DNA of 64,000 nt from NCBI RefSeq assembly GCF_016859285.1, contig NC_053401.1, forward strand, positions 4,334,969 to 4,398,968, given 5' to 3'. Both the position numbers and the translations under genes were made by a program. Numbering within the stretch: the stretch's first letter is position 1; each line of letters begins with the position of its first letter. Below, in pieces: positions 1 to 12,300 of this stretch. Under the pieces are notes generated by a model, which did no database searches, was not told where the DNA came from, and was given only the letters and a program-made list of their open reading frames with translations. Source of the DNA: Xiphias gladius. Taxonomy: Eukaryota > Chordata > Actinopteri > Istiophoriformes > Xiphiidae.

Positions 1-240
1 GTTTGTTCACAGGAAAACCCCGCAGGGCACCTTCACATGTAACACAATACGGCAGATCGGCAAAATCTATTAGTCCATCTCCAGACTCCACTTGTTCTCA
101 AGCGCAGCTGCTATCAGATGCACCGGAGACTCTGTTTATGTCAAACACGAGCACAACTGTCTTCCTATGTCTCTAATCCTCCCTCTCTCTCTCTTTCATC
201 CTGCCCTCATCCTCTGTGTCTGCCTGTTTGAAACTGGGTC

Positions 241-485
<245 letters not shown>

Positions 486-2516
486 CTCCAGCTGCTGCTC
501 AACAAGTGAACTCCTTCACCCGTTCTACTCACACACAGACTCAGAGCAGACTCAGAGTTTCACCAGCTCTCCTTTTCTATTTCGAAGATTTTCTCCCTCT
601 CTCTTCTTTCTTTGCATCAGCTCTCTCCAGTTTAAAGTCACCTCGACCCAACAAGTGTCATCTGTTAATCACTTCAAAGTAGTACTGTTTGAAAGTGAGA
701 AGATTTGGAGATCTAGCTGAAGCTAAGCTAACCTAAAGCTGAATTCGTCAGTCTTTTCTCTGTGTTTTATTTGCTTGTTTGATGCAGGATTACTCCCCCA
801 AACATTGGTTTTCAAGATGAGTAAAGATCCTTTTTTTATTAAAGGACTCCTCCCTCCACCTCCTGCCGGACGCTGGGTAAAAACTGGGTCAGCGCCGGCC
901 CCGCCGAGCACCAAATAGCTAGCTCCTTAATCCTCAGAAAAAGCAAACACTCAGTGAAACTTGTTTGGGCGCGCCGCTGATCTTAATTCCTGTGTTAAAG
1001 CAGAGCTCTCTGAGGCGGATGCTTGCCAAGTAGAAGAATGCTTGGATGTCAAGTTATACACACAGACATGCACACTGAACTTAGCATGGATGAATGGGCC
1101 TGTTCATGTCTCTCCGAATGAAAACGTTCATGGGAGAGAAAGGTGTGATGAAGAGTTTCCCTTTTAAAGGAATGCAAAGAAACAGGCAAGGTGAGATCTG
1201 ACTGATATACGTTTCAAAAGGTTGATAAAACTACCATATATTCACATTTGTGCCAAGATTTTTCGTCTTAGCATTATCACCAGCTGCCTGCTCCTGCAAG
1301 TCATTGCTGCTAATCGCCACCGACCTCCTGAGACGGCAGAAGAGGCCGCCAAGGCGTCATATTTCCCTGGTCTTTTCTGTCTAAATGAGCATTCTCCGAT
1401 TAGAGTTTGCCAACGCTGGAGGTAGTGTGCCCTTTATGCATCGAGGCAGAACGTAAAGTTGCGGAGGTCTCGGTGCTTGGACCTGCAATTAAACAATGTC
1501 CGCAATCTTTCCCTAACCTTAACCGAGTGTTTTAGTTGTGAGAACTTTTGAAATGTTGGCACTGGACATACAAAAACATTGTCACTGAACTTAACCCAGA
1601 GTTGTGCGGAGTCGTTCAAAACCAACATTCTTGTCGGGCGATAAGGTTGCGCTTAATCGCCAGGCTCAAGTCGGACTTGAGCCATAGATAATATACCAGT
1701 ATACTTTCAATTCCAGATTCAAGAGCTGACTCTGGCCCAAAGTTTGGGCAGTGTGCCTCCAAATGTCGATGATTCTCAGATTGGCCCGAGTGCACACTTT
1801 TTAATCCTAGCCACATCTGGTGGGACAGAGGGGAATAGAAATGACTAAAGTGGGTAGAAAACGGGGGGGGGGGGGGCGCACAGACATAGAAGAAGAGGAA
1901 ATTTAAATGGAAGGCGGTAGACTAAAATTGATCTGAATTTACCCTCGTAAACACTAAAGCACTCGTTGGGTCTTTACGAACGCTACCGAATGTTGCACCA
2001 ACCCAACAAAACTATGGATGGGTGAATAGGGATGTATTTTATTTTGTATTTCCAGCAAAAAATCCCAAACGCCTTTGAAACTCCCGGGAAATTAGGGTGA
2101 AACATAAAATGACAAACAAGACGGGCAGACAATTTCCACCGGCTGTAGGGGTGAATTCACAAGAAGTAAGTATTAAGTGAGTTTTGGGTTCATTTCCCTT
2201 AAATCCAGCATAAGCCTCATATAGCTTCAGTAAATAAGCAGACACATAATATTCATGTGTTACTGTTTTTTATGGAATTTTAAGGGGGGGGGGAATCAAG
2301 ACTTAAAGGGTAAAATAAAAAGAAAAATACTTAAAAAGTAGGAAAAGGCAAAGGGGGAAAGAAAGGGAGCTAAAGAAATATGGATGAACCTATAGTTGAC
2401 AAAGACAGAAGTCTGGAAGATCAAATGGGGGGTTAAGTAGCAGTTTCTTAGGAACTGGAATTTCAGACAGGAGACAACTCGTCCCAACTCTCAGCTCACC
2501 CTGGTGGAGTGTCGGA

Positions 2517-2554
2517 TGAGGAGGAGGAGGAGGAGGAAGAGGAGGAGGAGGAGG
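2517..2554. repeat. GGA/GAG trinucleotide tract
   Basis: A purine-only run of GAG/GGA units with one AAG interruption. It is simple sequence with no coding context. Confidence 0.9.
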
Positions 2555-4683
2555 GCTGGAAAGAGGGGTGAAAGGTTAACTAGTCGGCGGACGGGCATGT
2601 TTCTGACTTAAACTTAATTGCCTTGATTGTACACTTTGAGCCACGAGGCAGGATCTAAGCTGCACAAAAAAAACACATCAAAGTTGAGTGTGTCTCACAG
2701 CTCGCACACCTTAAAGTTTAATAAGCAGTTTACAGGCTTTAAACTCTTTGATGTTTAATACCTGAATTACATGTGCAGAAAGCCCGAAGTCTGAATAGAC
2801 TGAAATTCTGTTGATTCTACAACTTCAAACTCTATAACAAGGATGTTATTTTGATTTCTTCTCTGGAGTATGCCCAAAAACTATGATGCAACCTCAATAT
2901 CTTCTAAAATTGCAATATATCCAGATAAGAAAGAAGGAAGCAGTGGAAAAGAGCCTAAAAAAGAAAGGAAGAGTGGTCAGTGTGTTGCCTCTCACCAGGC
3001 TGCTACTATATAAAACTGCTTTCAGGCTCATTTGGGGGCTGGATGTTTAAAACCCACACCCTGCTAACCACACACAATTATTCAAAACCTTTTATGGGGC
3101 CTAAAGCGAAAAAAGAGAGGGGGCAGATGAGTGACAGACAGATACGGAGTCAAGGAAAGAGAGAGGGATAGAGGGAGGGAGAGACAGACAGAGGGATAAA
3201 TTTAGCTTTGCCTCAGAGAACCAAGGCTCCTGTGGATTTTCCATAATGATCCCCCACACTCTGATTACTACCTTCGCTTCGCTCTCAAATGCCTGCACCG
3301 CCCGCAGCAGCACCGAGGCCTGAGTCCACTTTCAAAGTCAGGAGAGAAGTTGCATCAGTTTTGCAAAGGGGAGAAACGTGTCCTCCGCGTCCATGTGCGC
3401 ACCATGTGTCGGTTCCTGTCGCTTTCTAAAGCCGAAGGAGTGCGAGTCAGCAAGACGGCTTTAATTAGAGCAATGCTGAGGTGAATAATGGGGTACATCG
3501 GAGACAGATATTTGACAAAGTTCCCAAATATTTTGTTGTCACCCGGGTGGAAAGACGAGGCTGCGTGCCAGGTCAAGGGAAGCGGTGCCACGGACAGACA
3601 TCTTTGAATTTTCAAACCACTTCTTGCGAAGGGTAGACTGAAAAAGCTGGTGCTACTACTTGTGGGTTTTGACGGGCAGCTTGAGCCAGCAGATGGAGGC
3701 GGAGCTGGAGTTCGGTGACCGGGTGGATTTACTTTTTCTTGAAAGTGCGGTCAAGCTGCACAGTTTGCGTTCACGCCCGGCTGAGATGCAGTCTGCGCCT
3801 CGTCGCAGTGCATTTCTCCGTGCAATAAACTGCATCTTTTTCCTATATCCAGATAGGATATTCAGATGTAGGTCGTATGTTAACGCCAGTTGTAAATGTC
3901 AGACTGAAAGTAAACACAAAACCTACCCCGTCTAATCAATCCAGCCGCGTATCGGACGTATTACGTATTGATATGTCTCACTTTACTGAATCAAATTTTA
4001 GCCGGTGACAAGAATTTCGGAAACACAGTGCAGCACTAGACAGTACAAACTGAATAAGCAGAGCTCTAAAAAGTACCAGGAGGGTTCCCTGAACTAAACA
4101 ACAGCAAGTTAAACTCTCGGGCACATGTGCAGCTGCCGCCATGTGAAAAGCCTACTACTATTTCTTTTGCATAGCTTGACTCTAAATTTAACTGAGAATC
4201 TACCTGATCCACTGGGAGCAGATTAAAGCACTTCCATTCATAACCCAGAACAGGATTATCTTATACAGAACCTACTGTCCTGCTGACCAAAATTAAGAAA
4301 AAAAAAAAAAAAAAGCATTGTCTGAACATCTGACAAAAGTTATTAACAACATCAAGTTTTCTAGAAGCAGCAAAATCTGCCTTTATTTTGCTGCTGTCTG
4401 CTTCTCTCGATCGACTCCGAGACCAACCTGAAGATCCGGCCCTGCAGTAATAGCCCTGTGTGTTTCATCATACGTACGCAGGAACGGTCTTCCTGCCAAA
4501 ACCAAAACCTGATTTACAGACAGAGGCTGACCGGGTTGTAATATGTAAAACTGGAACATGTGTAACACTGTACACAACCGGTGCAGATGCTCTGACCTTT
4601 GATTGGCAATAAAACGGGACCGGCTGTGAAAACATTATGTCGTCACTGATCGACTCCCGATATAAAGCTGGACTGCTGACTGT

Positions 4684-4904
4684 GTGTAAATGTGCGTGCG
4701 TGCGTGCGTGTGTGTGCGTGCGCGCGCGCGCCCTGAACGACGGCCTCTCCGTACACGCACTGACACTCATGTTACAGCAGACACACGGACCATTCAGCCA
4801 GAGACAGAGCGAGGCCATCGGGGGGCAGGATGCCCTGCCCCGACGGAGAACAGGCTCCGCACTGTGAGCAAATGGATCGAGCTGTTTACCTTCAACTCTA
4901 TGCG

Positions 4905-4944
<40 letters not shown>

Positions 4945-4946
4945 CG
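4684..4946. repeat. Alternating purine-pyrimidine tracts (TGCG/CG and GT)
   Basis: About 4690-4731 is a TGCG-rich tract ending in a run of CG dinucleotides. A second tract at about 4903-4940 is mostly (GT)n. Both are strictly alternating purine-pyrimidine, the sequence class able to adopt Z-DNA. No gene is present here. Confidence 0.85.
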
Positions 4947-6090
4947 CGAGTGTTTGAATAAAGTCCCCCTGATTGTGTGCTGAGCTGTCAAAGAGCACAG
5001 CACGTACCTGTATCGGTAAAAGCGTCGGATGCCAGCTGGTGTTAGATTTATAGACAGAGGTGAGTCTTTATCTGCAGGTATGCCGCGCGTTATGTAAGCA
5101 GACACATAGCTGCAAAAGCCCTGGACCATGTGCAGAGCAAATATGCTCCTCTGCTCCGCGTGTCGGTCTCTTCTTCTCTCCAAGAGTGCAGTGAGTACAC
5201 CATGTGCCGAGCAACACGCCAATTTGTTTTTGGAAAGACACGAGTACGAGCAACCGCACGAGATGGTGCTTAAGTTTAACGCCACTCTCTCTCTGTCTAT
5301 TTCTAGAGCTACTCTGACAGAAATGTGATCTCAGTCTCATATCTCGTTTCTTTTTAGATAATTTATCTCCTACGTTTACCTCTGATATGAGGGATATAAC
5401 GTGTCTTTACTGAGTATTGTACATTTACAGTCATTCTGTAACTGATCACTGCTATATTAGTCGTCTCGGGGTGATTTTCTTCACGCAGACATTTGTTCAA
5501 ACCTACACAAAAACACAACCAGCAGCTACTTTATGAATGTGATAAACATATATTATAATGTGTGTTTCTTTCTTAAGGAAAATGTGAAGAAAATTTTTTT
5601 TGGATTTTGAATTGAATAATTGATTGATTCCACCTCCTCCCTCATGTCATACACACGAATCTTAAAATATCTATTATTAAATCACTATGATGTCAAAAAG
5701 GAGTTGTTTTGGTCATAGGTGAGTGGAGATGAAAGAAGGAGGAACGTCTCCACCCTCACACCGATGCACTGTTACTATTTTAAAAACCTGATGAGCTTGA
5801 TTATGATAAAAGCTTCTACAGAACCGAGACAGAGAGAGATGGGAGGGACCTCTGGGATGACGGGACAAGCAGGCGTTAAGGCTGAGGATCCCACACATGC
5901 TACCGAATGAGAAGCTTTACATTGTCGTGAGGAATCCCGGGTCAACAAAACCCCCCGTGAGAGCGAGACCCGACCCACAGCGGGGGAAGAGGGACAAAGA
6001 CTCAACAGTCTGTTTCTGAAGCTGCCTGAGATTCAAACACTACAGTCTTGTTGGCTTTCACATTCGCGCATTCCGTGCCCCCCCCCCACA

Positions 6091-6104
6091 CAGACACACA
6101 GAAA

Positions 6105-6134
<30 letters not shown>
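6091..6134. repeat. (CA)n microsatellite
   Basis: CA array preceded by a short C run at about 6079-6088. Confidence 0.9.
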
Positions 6135-6138
<4 letters not shown>

Positions 6139-6404
6139 TTCTCCCACACATATATACTATTCGTGCTTTACTAAATATAGAATATTCACTGCGCTAACAA
6201 GAGCGTCTTAGTACTGCTTCCTAACACAACGTGGTCTTTATGAGTCGGTATGATGCGAGTGCGGTGTCTATATATTTCGCCTTTTCAAACACCCGGAGGG
6301 GAACTCTGGTTCAACTTCGAGATATCATGCTCGCGTAGTTGTGCGCGTTAAGAGTGGGCAATAACAATAATGTCAATACTAATACTGACATTTTTTTTTT
6401 TTAT

Positions 6405-6803
6405 TGAGTTTTTGCTATCGCTACGTAGCCAACGTCAGCATTAACAGCCGCTTACTGACCGGTCTACAAGAAAACGTTGCGAGTTCAGCATCAAACTTTA
6501 CTCCTTTAGTCGCCAAGAGCCGTCTCCAGCGGTGGAATTTCTATCACTTCTCTTCTCCTACTGAGGTTAGCATGCTAACCAGCAAGCCCTGGCCTGTCCC
6601 GTCTCGTAATATCGCTTTGCGATTGGGGGCCACTGTAGCTGTCCAGTCTGCCCTCGGTCCCACATGAGAGAATGAAGAGGTAGCGCCGCTCATTGGGGGC
6701 GTCTTCTGACCTCCGGTCTTGTAAACCCAACGATGGCCGAGGCTCTTGTTAAGCAAACAGCTGTTAATGCTAACGTTGGCTACGTAGCGATAGCAAAAAC
6801 TCA
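6405..6803. mobile_element. Non-autonomous inverted-repeat element (MITE-like), 44-bp TIRs
   Basis: Positions 6405-6448 and 6760-6803 are inverted copies of each other with one mismatch over 44 bases, enclosing about 310 bases with no plausible transposase frame. The outer ends begin TGAGTTTTTGCTATCG. Long matching terminal inverted repeats around a short non-coding core fit a MITE or foldback-type element. The superfamily is not assignable from what I can see, because the flanks (a T run on the left, CACATATAGC on the right) give no clear target-site duplication. Confidence 0.75.
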
Positions 6804-8825
6804 CATATAGCACCTTTAAAAGGGAGCTGTGCACAATAGTGTAGGGCTGAGCACTATGTCTTGATTTATGAGGATCATAACAGCCTCCTACACAATGATT
6901 CGCCAAAGAGTAAGCATTTCTGTTTTTCAATGCTGCTATAATTACTCGCATATTCAAACGCAATCCCACAATGCTGGTGAAACCAACTCAGGGACCATTG
7001 GCAGCATTTCAGGTTTTCCCCTTGAATAAAGTGGTTTAGACAATCTGGCTTAATTTTAGCCATGTTTACAACCTGTCTGACTGTCTCACTGCAAAGAGAA
7101 TGAAATGCAAGGTCCTCAGAGGGTTATTCAAGCAATTTAGTTCTTCCGTAAAGTTGGTGAATTTACAAGAGGCAGATTAAAATAAAGAATGATCAAAATC
7201 GAAGCAGCTTTTATATTTAATTTTATACTTCATTTAGTGATTGTATCTAATTTAGCCTTTTGTTACCTACCTCACTGTTTTTAGACCTTCCTTGGCTGGT
7301 AAATGCACACGTCTTATCCTCCTCCTTATACTCCTCATAACGAGCAAACTGGTTTTTATGTGTAAATTGGTGTCCCTTTAACTACTTCGGCCCTCTGTTT
7401 CACGACATTGTCCAACCTCAATGGTAACGCGATGAAAACGCCAACACAAAAGTAATCCGCTTGCGTTTACCTGACAGAGCCCGGGTTTACGAAGCGACTC
7501 TGGTCCGGCAATTAAGTTTGGTCCGGTCTAGGATTTATTATAAATGTCTTTAGTTTAGAGTGAGTCCTTTTTGCTTTTTCGTCTGATGAAGAGCAAACTA
7601 TTACAAATATGCGACGCACATTAAAAAAACGTTTAATTGTGTAGATTACTTTTATAAATGTATTTTTTCCTTTTCTTTTTTTCCCCAATAAAAGAAAACA
7701 GAGCGTTTAGTTTTTATCTCCAGCTCTCATCACAGAGTCTCCTCATGTTATTCTGAGCTGCAGTGACAGAGTAAGAGCATGAAAGTAATAACACTGTCAG
7801 GAATCTGCCAGGAATGAAATGACCTTTGTGCGATGAAAATGAAGCTAGAATTGTCCTTATGTGGTTATTTACTGAAAGTGTAGTTGACCGGTTAAAAGTT
7901 AGCCCGCTTCGTGACACCGGAAAACCCGAGTTAAGCCCAAAGACCGGAGGGTAACACACCATTCGCTCTGCAGCACAGGCCCCTGGTCCTCAGTACTCAG
8001 GGTGCTACTGTGTTGAAAGTTTCAGTACTTTAAGTAATGCGAGCTGTTGAAAGCTCATTTTCCACTTAAGAGATTTTAGTTTGGAAACTGAAAACTGAAA
8101 ATCATCGTCGCATGAACCCAGAAATAGAACCCAGACTAATCACCAAGTTGTGATGGTTGGTTTTAAGCCTTAAACAACGATTCACAGATGTTCCCTCATT
8201 TTGATCCAGAGCCCGACAGTGCTCTCGAAGCCTCTAGTTCTTTTAGCTGACTTTTACCTTTCACCGTTCGCTTCAGTAAAGCGAATTTCGACAGACACGT
8301 GACTCAGCAGCTCTTGCAATGACTTGTGATAATTTCCTATTTATGCAGAAACTTATTTTGGTATTTAGCCAATTAGCCAATGATCCTCTGGGAGCCACGG
8401 TGGATGATTTTTCTGTCTTTGGTCTCACCACTTAAAACAAAAGTTGACTGGCAACCCAATCTTCTGGTACATCTTATGGTGTCTCATAGTAATCCTAAAA
8501 CCTCCTGTAACAGACAACAGAAGAACAAGGCGGCTGCAGCTCTCTTGCTCAGATACCGTCTGCTGCTGTTTGAAAGGAACTGTTGCCTCAGGAGTTGTTT
8601 AAAGGGCCTACACTCACAGCTTGAAGGCTCTGAAGCTTTAACAACGCAAGTCTTTACCTGTCTGTATGTTTTCCTAGAGGAGGTAAATGCCAAAGTGTGT
8701 GCGAGCATGTGTGTGTTTTGTCTCAGTCTCGGGCTCAGTCGGCCTCTACGGTGTCTGATTCCCATCCTGCAAGGCAGCTGGATTTTTCCCTGTAAACCCT
8801 TCCACTCCTCCAATCGTCTCCAGAC

Positions 8826-8828
8826 ACA

Positions 8829-8863
<35 letters not shown>

Positions 8864-8905
8864 GTGCACACAGACACAGACACAAGCACACACACAGACA
8901 CACAC
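8826..8905. repeat. (CA)n microsatellite, interrupted
   Basis: CA-rich array with TACG and GACA interruptions. Confidence 0.9.
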
Positions 8906-9520
8906 ACTCCTCTTGGCCCACAGTGTTGACCAGAGAGACATAGAGCTGCGACACACACTCCAAGTTACATAACTGAAGGCAAGAAGGCCATTTAAACACA
9001 GGGCTTGTCTCACTGAGAATATGCTGTTGTATCTATCTCTACTACTACTGGTTATCAGGTAAACGGGTGACAAATAGCATTTACATATAGTTTATATCAC
9101 ACTATAATGTAGTTGTAGCTAGATATAAGTGTTTATCAATGCTTTTGTCCACAACTATAACTCCTCCTGTGGGCGCCCATAGGGGGAGGCTGATATATAA
9201 ACAGACAATGAATTATAGTAAAACACAGCTGCAATAGTGTAAAATATGTCTTCATGGGACAAGTTATAAATGTTGACAAATGCACTTGATATGTAAGGTG
9301 TTGACTGAGGAGATGGAAATGTGGGAGCCTTTCACTCGTTTCTGACATTTTTCTGACATTAGGCCAAACGGATAATCAGTCACCAAAGACAATAACAGGG
9401 TAAAATACGACCATAGAGCAGTTCAAGGTTGAAAAAAATCTACTGTTTCTCTTTAAATACACACAAATGGAGCAGAAATAAAACTATGGGACTACATGTA
9501 AAGTGCTTTCATCCAAACAC

Positions 9521-9760
9521 GCTTTGTGCCTTTTCCATTTAAAGTCTACAGTATGTGAAAATCACACTGAATGTAAATTTGTGATTCAATTTTTAAGCTT
9601 TACAGACATAAATGAGATACTGTGTTAAACGGTAGCAACAGCACTTTCGACCGCTTTTCTCAGCTTGGCTGTAGATGACATATTAACAGAGCTACATTAC
9701 TATAAATAAAACATGCCCGTTGTATTCCACGATGATTAGACGGGACTCCAGAGGGTTAAC
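9521..9760 (+). repeat. Interspersed repeat, related to a copy at 51721-51972
   Basis: The order of blocks matches 51721-51972 on the same strand: a GTGCCTTTTCCATTTAAAG-like block, a GATTCAA block, CAGCACTTTCGACCGCTTTT and finally GACTCCAGAGGGTTAAC. Similarity is patchy but collinear over about 240 bases, so these are two diverged copies of one dispersed family. No coding capacity is visible and the family name is unknown to me. Confidence 0.7.
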
Positions 9761-11013
9761 CCACTGTTAAAATAATCCCAAATTACAGCCCTATTTCATT
9801 GCATAACTGCACTGTAGAACTAATGTGGAAATAATAGAGGCGATAAGTCATTTATGACTGGAGGAATCAGACTCACTCAAGTTAGTTTCATAAATAAATT
9901 TCGGTTGAGAAATTCCACATCTTCTCCCTGTAAATTAATGTTCCTGCTCGATTTTTTTTTAAAGCCCTTTTGTTGGGTACAGTCCTCTTTGCAAAAAGTC
10001 AACTTTCCGATGACACATTCCCCCGGTCTTTCTGGGATGTGAACTCCAGGGCTCAACCACTGCAACCAGTAAGGCTTCAATTAGCTTCCCAGTGTGTCCG
10101 TCCGCAGAGAGTTGGAGGAGTCGAAACGGCTAGCGAGATGAAAAAAAGGGAGTTCTAGAGAAATCCGCAGAGTAAATTGAGTTTAAAATGAAGATTTTGA
10201 TGCGTGCCGTCTGTCTGCGTGTGTTCATTTGAACTCTTGGTACTCTCCTGCACAAAATGTGAGCAAGCTATTAGTCACAGATGGTATACATCTGAGGAGA
10301 GTATGACCAAGTACTAAAGCAGAGACAAAAAGAAGGTATTCTACGAAACCGTATTTTATTTAAATTACAAAACAATAAAAAGAAATAGGTCTTCATACTA
10401 AATAGTCCAGTTTTTGACTGAAATCAAATGTGTGGTATAAAATGTACAGGGAAGTGTTCAGTGAACTGGAAATTCATACAACGGGAGGCACTTATCTGCG
10501 CACAACCCCCCACCCCTGAATAAACCTGGAATCTGGGAGCGCGTTGGGTGTTTTATTTTGAAGGAAACCCAGTGGTTGCTGCTCCGGATGCCGGCTCATC
10601 GGCCGGATCCAGCCGTCTCAAATGGATTTTCATCATGTGCACTTCACTCGGGGGCTCGGGGTCATTACTAAATGCCGCCGAGCTCCCAAACTTCCTGATC
10701 GTTTTTCAGAAACGTTTCATATTTTCATTTCAACTGTAAACTGGTCTGGCCGTCAACAGGAAGGAAATCAGAGACGAGCAAAAGTAAGAGTCCACCCGTA
10801 ACTGGTGGCTAAAAAGTTTTCTGGGAGTAGTCAGAGTCAGTGGGGGTCAAATGAAGATGGAACAGCCCCCCCCCCCCTCTCTTGTGTCTTTAAAGACGAG
10901 TAAACTGGAGCTGAAACAGTTCGGATTCTTCAGCTCGTCCTTTTAGTCATTTATCAAGCAAAGACACCAAAAAGGTTTTTGTGCTTCCAGCCTCTCGTGT
11001 GTGGGTATGGGCT

Positions 11014-11222
11014 TACGTTTTGTTCCCTTTTATATGATCTAAAAGAAAATTAAATTAAACGTCTTTGGGTTTTGGAGTGTTGGTCAAGACAAAACAAGGT
11101 ATCTGAAGACTGCGACACTGAGTCAGGGAACTTGTGATGGCCTTTTTATGCTATTTTGCAACATTTTATTGACTGAATAATCGAATAACAGTGCAAATAA
11201 TTGTTCGTCGCAGACCTACACT
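11014..11222 (+). repeat. Degraded copy of the ATTAATCG dispersed repeat family
   Basis: It contains the family hallmarks: CTTTGGGTTTTGGAGTGTTG, AGACAAAACAAGGTATCTGA, a block ending ACATTTTATTGACTGAATAA, and a terminal motif resembling AATTGTTCGTCGCAGACC. The same blocks recur elsewhere in this window (20.1-20.8, 24.1, 26.0-26.4 and 54.2-54.4 kb). It is non-coding and diverged. Confidence 0.65.
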
Positions 11223-11407
11223 ACAGCCCAGGACTAAATTGAGCTCAGGTAGGGTTTTCCCTCTACCGTATCCCTGCCCAGTACCAGAAACTTTGAATAT
11301 TTTTTGGCTGAATTGTGTTTAAGGGAATAGAAAAAGGGAAGGCTGGGAAAATAGTGTAACTTAGATCCTGGACCCCAAGGCTCAAGATGTGAATGGAGAG
11401 CGAGGCA

Positions 11408-11411
11408 CACA

Positions 11412-11445
<34 letters not shown>
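11408..11445. repeat. (CA)n microsatellite downstream of creb3l2 exon 1
   Basis: Uninterrupted CA array about 180 bases into the presumed first intron of creb3l2. Confidence 0.9.
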
Positions 11446-11446
<1 letters not shown>

Positions 11447-11621
11447 GACACATTACTCTCCCCCACCCCCTTTCTATTAAATCCTCATCAAAGTGAGACA
11501 GAGGTGATTATTTCCCACCGAGAAGCTGCGAAGCCGCTCACCAGGCCCCTGATCGATCACGCACATATTCTTTACCCCCACACCCCCTTATCCACCCATC
11601 CATCCCTGATCGATTACTTAC

Positions 11622-11720
11622 ATTGGTGTACAGCACGGAGTCGATCTCCCCGGCCTCAGACAGCTCGCTGAGGTTCCGGTCCCAGTGCAGGAACGGTTCA
11701 CCACTGTCCAGGATTTCCAT
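11622..11720 (-). CDS. creb3l2: creb3l2 first coding exon (partial gene)
   Basis: This exon encodes 33 residues, MEILDSGEPFLHWDRNLSEL then SEAGEIDSVLYTN. They resemble the start of human CREB3L2, which has an acidic activation region with the same W-D-R-x-L-S-E-L-S-E core. CREB3L2 is an ER-membrane bZIP factor released by site-1/site-2 proteolysis that activates secretory-pathway genes such as SEC23A in cartilage. The exon ends in codon phase 0 at a consensus donor (GTAAGT, 11621-11616). The ATG at 11720 is the natural start. The bZIP, transmembrane and luminal parts lie beyond position 1. CREB3L1 is less likely because its N-terminus differs. Assignment rests on one short exon. Confidence 0.82.
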
Positions 11721-12300
11721 GGCTCCCTCCACACAGACTCTCTCCGGCCTTGTGGACGTCGCTGTTGTTGTTGTGTTTTTTTGGGGTTTTTTTGGGGGGT
11801 GTGGGGGGGTTTCTCCTCCAGCAGCAGCAGCAGCAGCAGCGACAGAAGAAGCAGCGGGGTTTTGTTGCAATGCAGGTCAGACTGGAAACCAAACTCCGGC
11901 TCCAACTCCGGTGGAGAAAAAAAAAAAAAAAGAAAATAAAAGAAAAAGAAAAAAAAAGTTCCCAACAACTCGTCTGAGTGAAAGAAAAGAAATCAAACAA
12001 AACAACAACAAAAACAAAAACAAAAAGAGAGGAAAGGGGAAAGACGTCCCGCTGGTTTAGACTAAACGTGTCCGAGAGCTGCAGCAGTCGGAGTCAGGCT
12101 GCGAGTTGCTGTCGCTGTCGTTTTTGTTATTGTTGTTGTTGTTATCATCTCCTCTCCGGTTCAGCGTACACGGGCAGCTCTCGGCAGCCTCTCTTTCCTT
12201 TTTCTCTCCTTCGCCTCCTCCTCCTCCTCCTCCTCACGGCCCAGACACACAGGAATGCACGGGCGGAGTCACAGAGACCCAGAGAGAGGAGCGCATGCAG
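11721..12300 (-). promoter_or_regulatory. creb3l2: creb3l2 5' leader and probable promoter region
   Basis: Directly upstream of the creb3l2 start, the sequence is unusually simple. On the transcribed strand it has seven CTG triplets (plus-strand CAG, 11819-11839), long T/C runs at about 11916-11960 (plus-strand A runs), and GAG/GGA-type triplets around 12210-12235 (plus-strand TCC/CTC). CpGs increase towards 12,050-12,300. I see no TATA box or sharp transcription start, so the boundary between leader and promoter is not determined. Open frames through here in several phases are low-complexity artefacts. Confidence 0.5.

Noticed and set aside
4468..5285. Overlapping open frames of 160-176 residues on the minus strand and ~100 on the plus
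   Set aside because: They run through GT/CG simple sequence and give His-Thr repeats. Overlapping frames on both strands argue for chance.
11622..11870. N-terminal extension of creb3l2 from position 11870 (Ala-rich, Pro/Lys-rich)
   Set aside because: The frame is in phase, but its first codon is TTG, not ATG. The segment is the CTG/T-rich leader. The ATG at 11720 matches the family's N-terminus.
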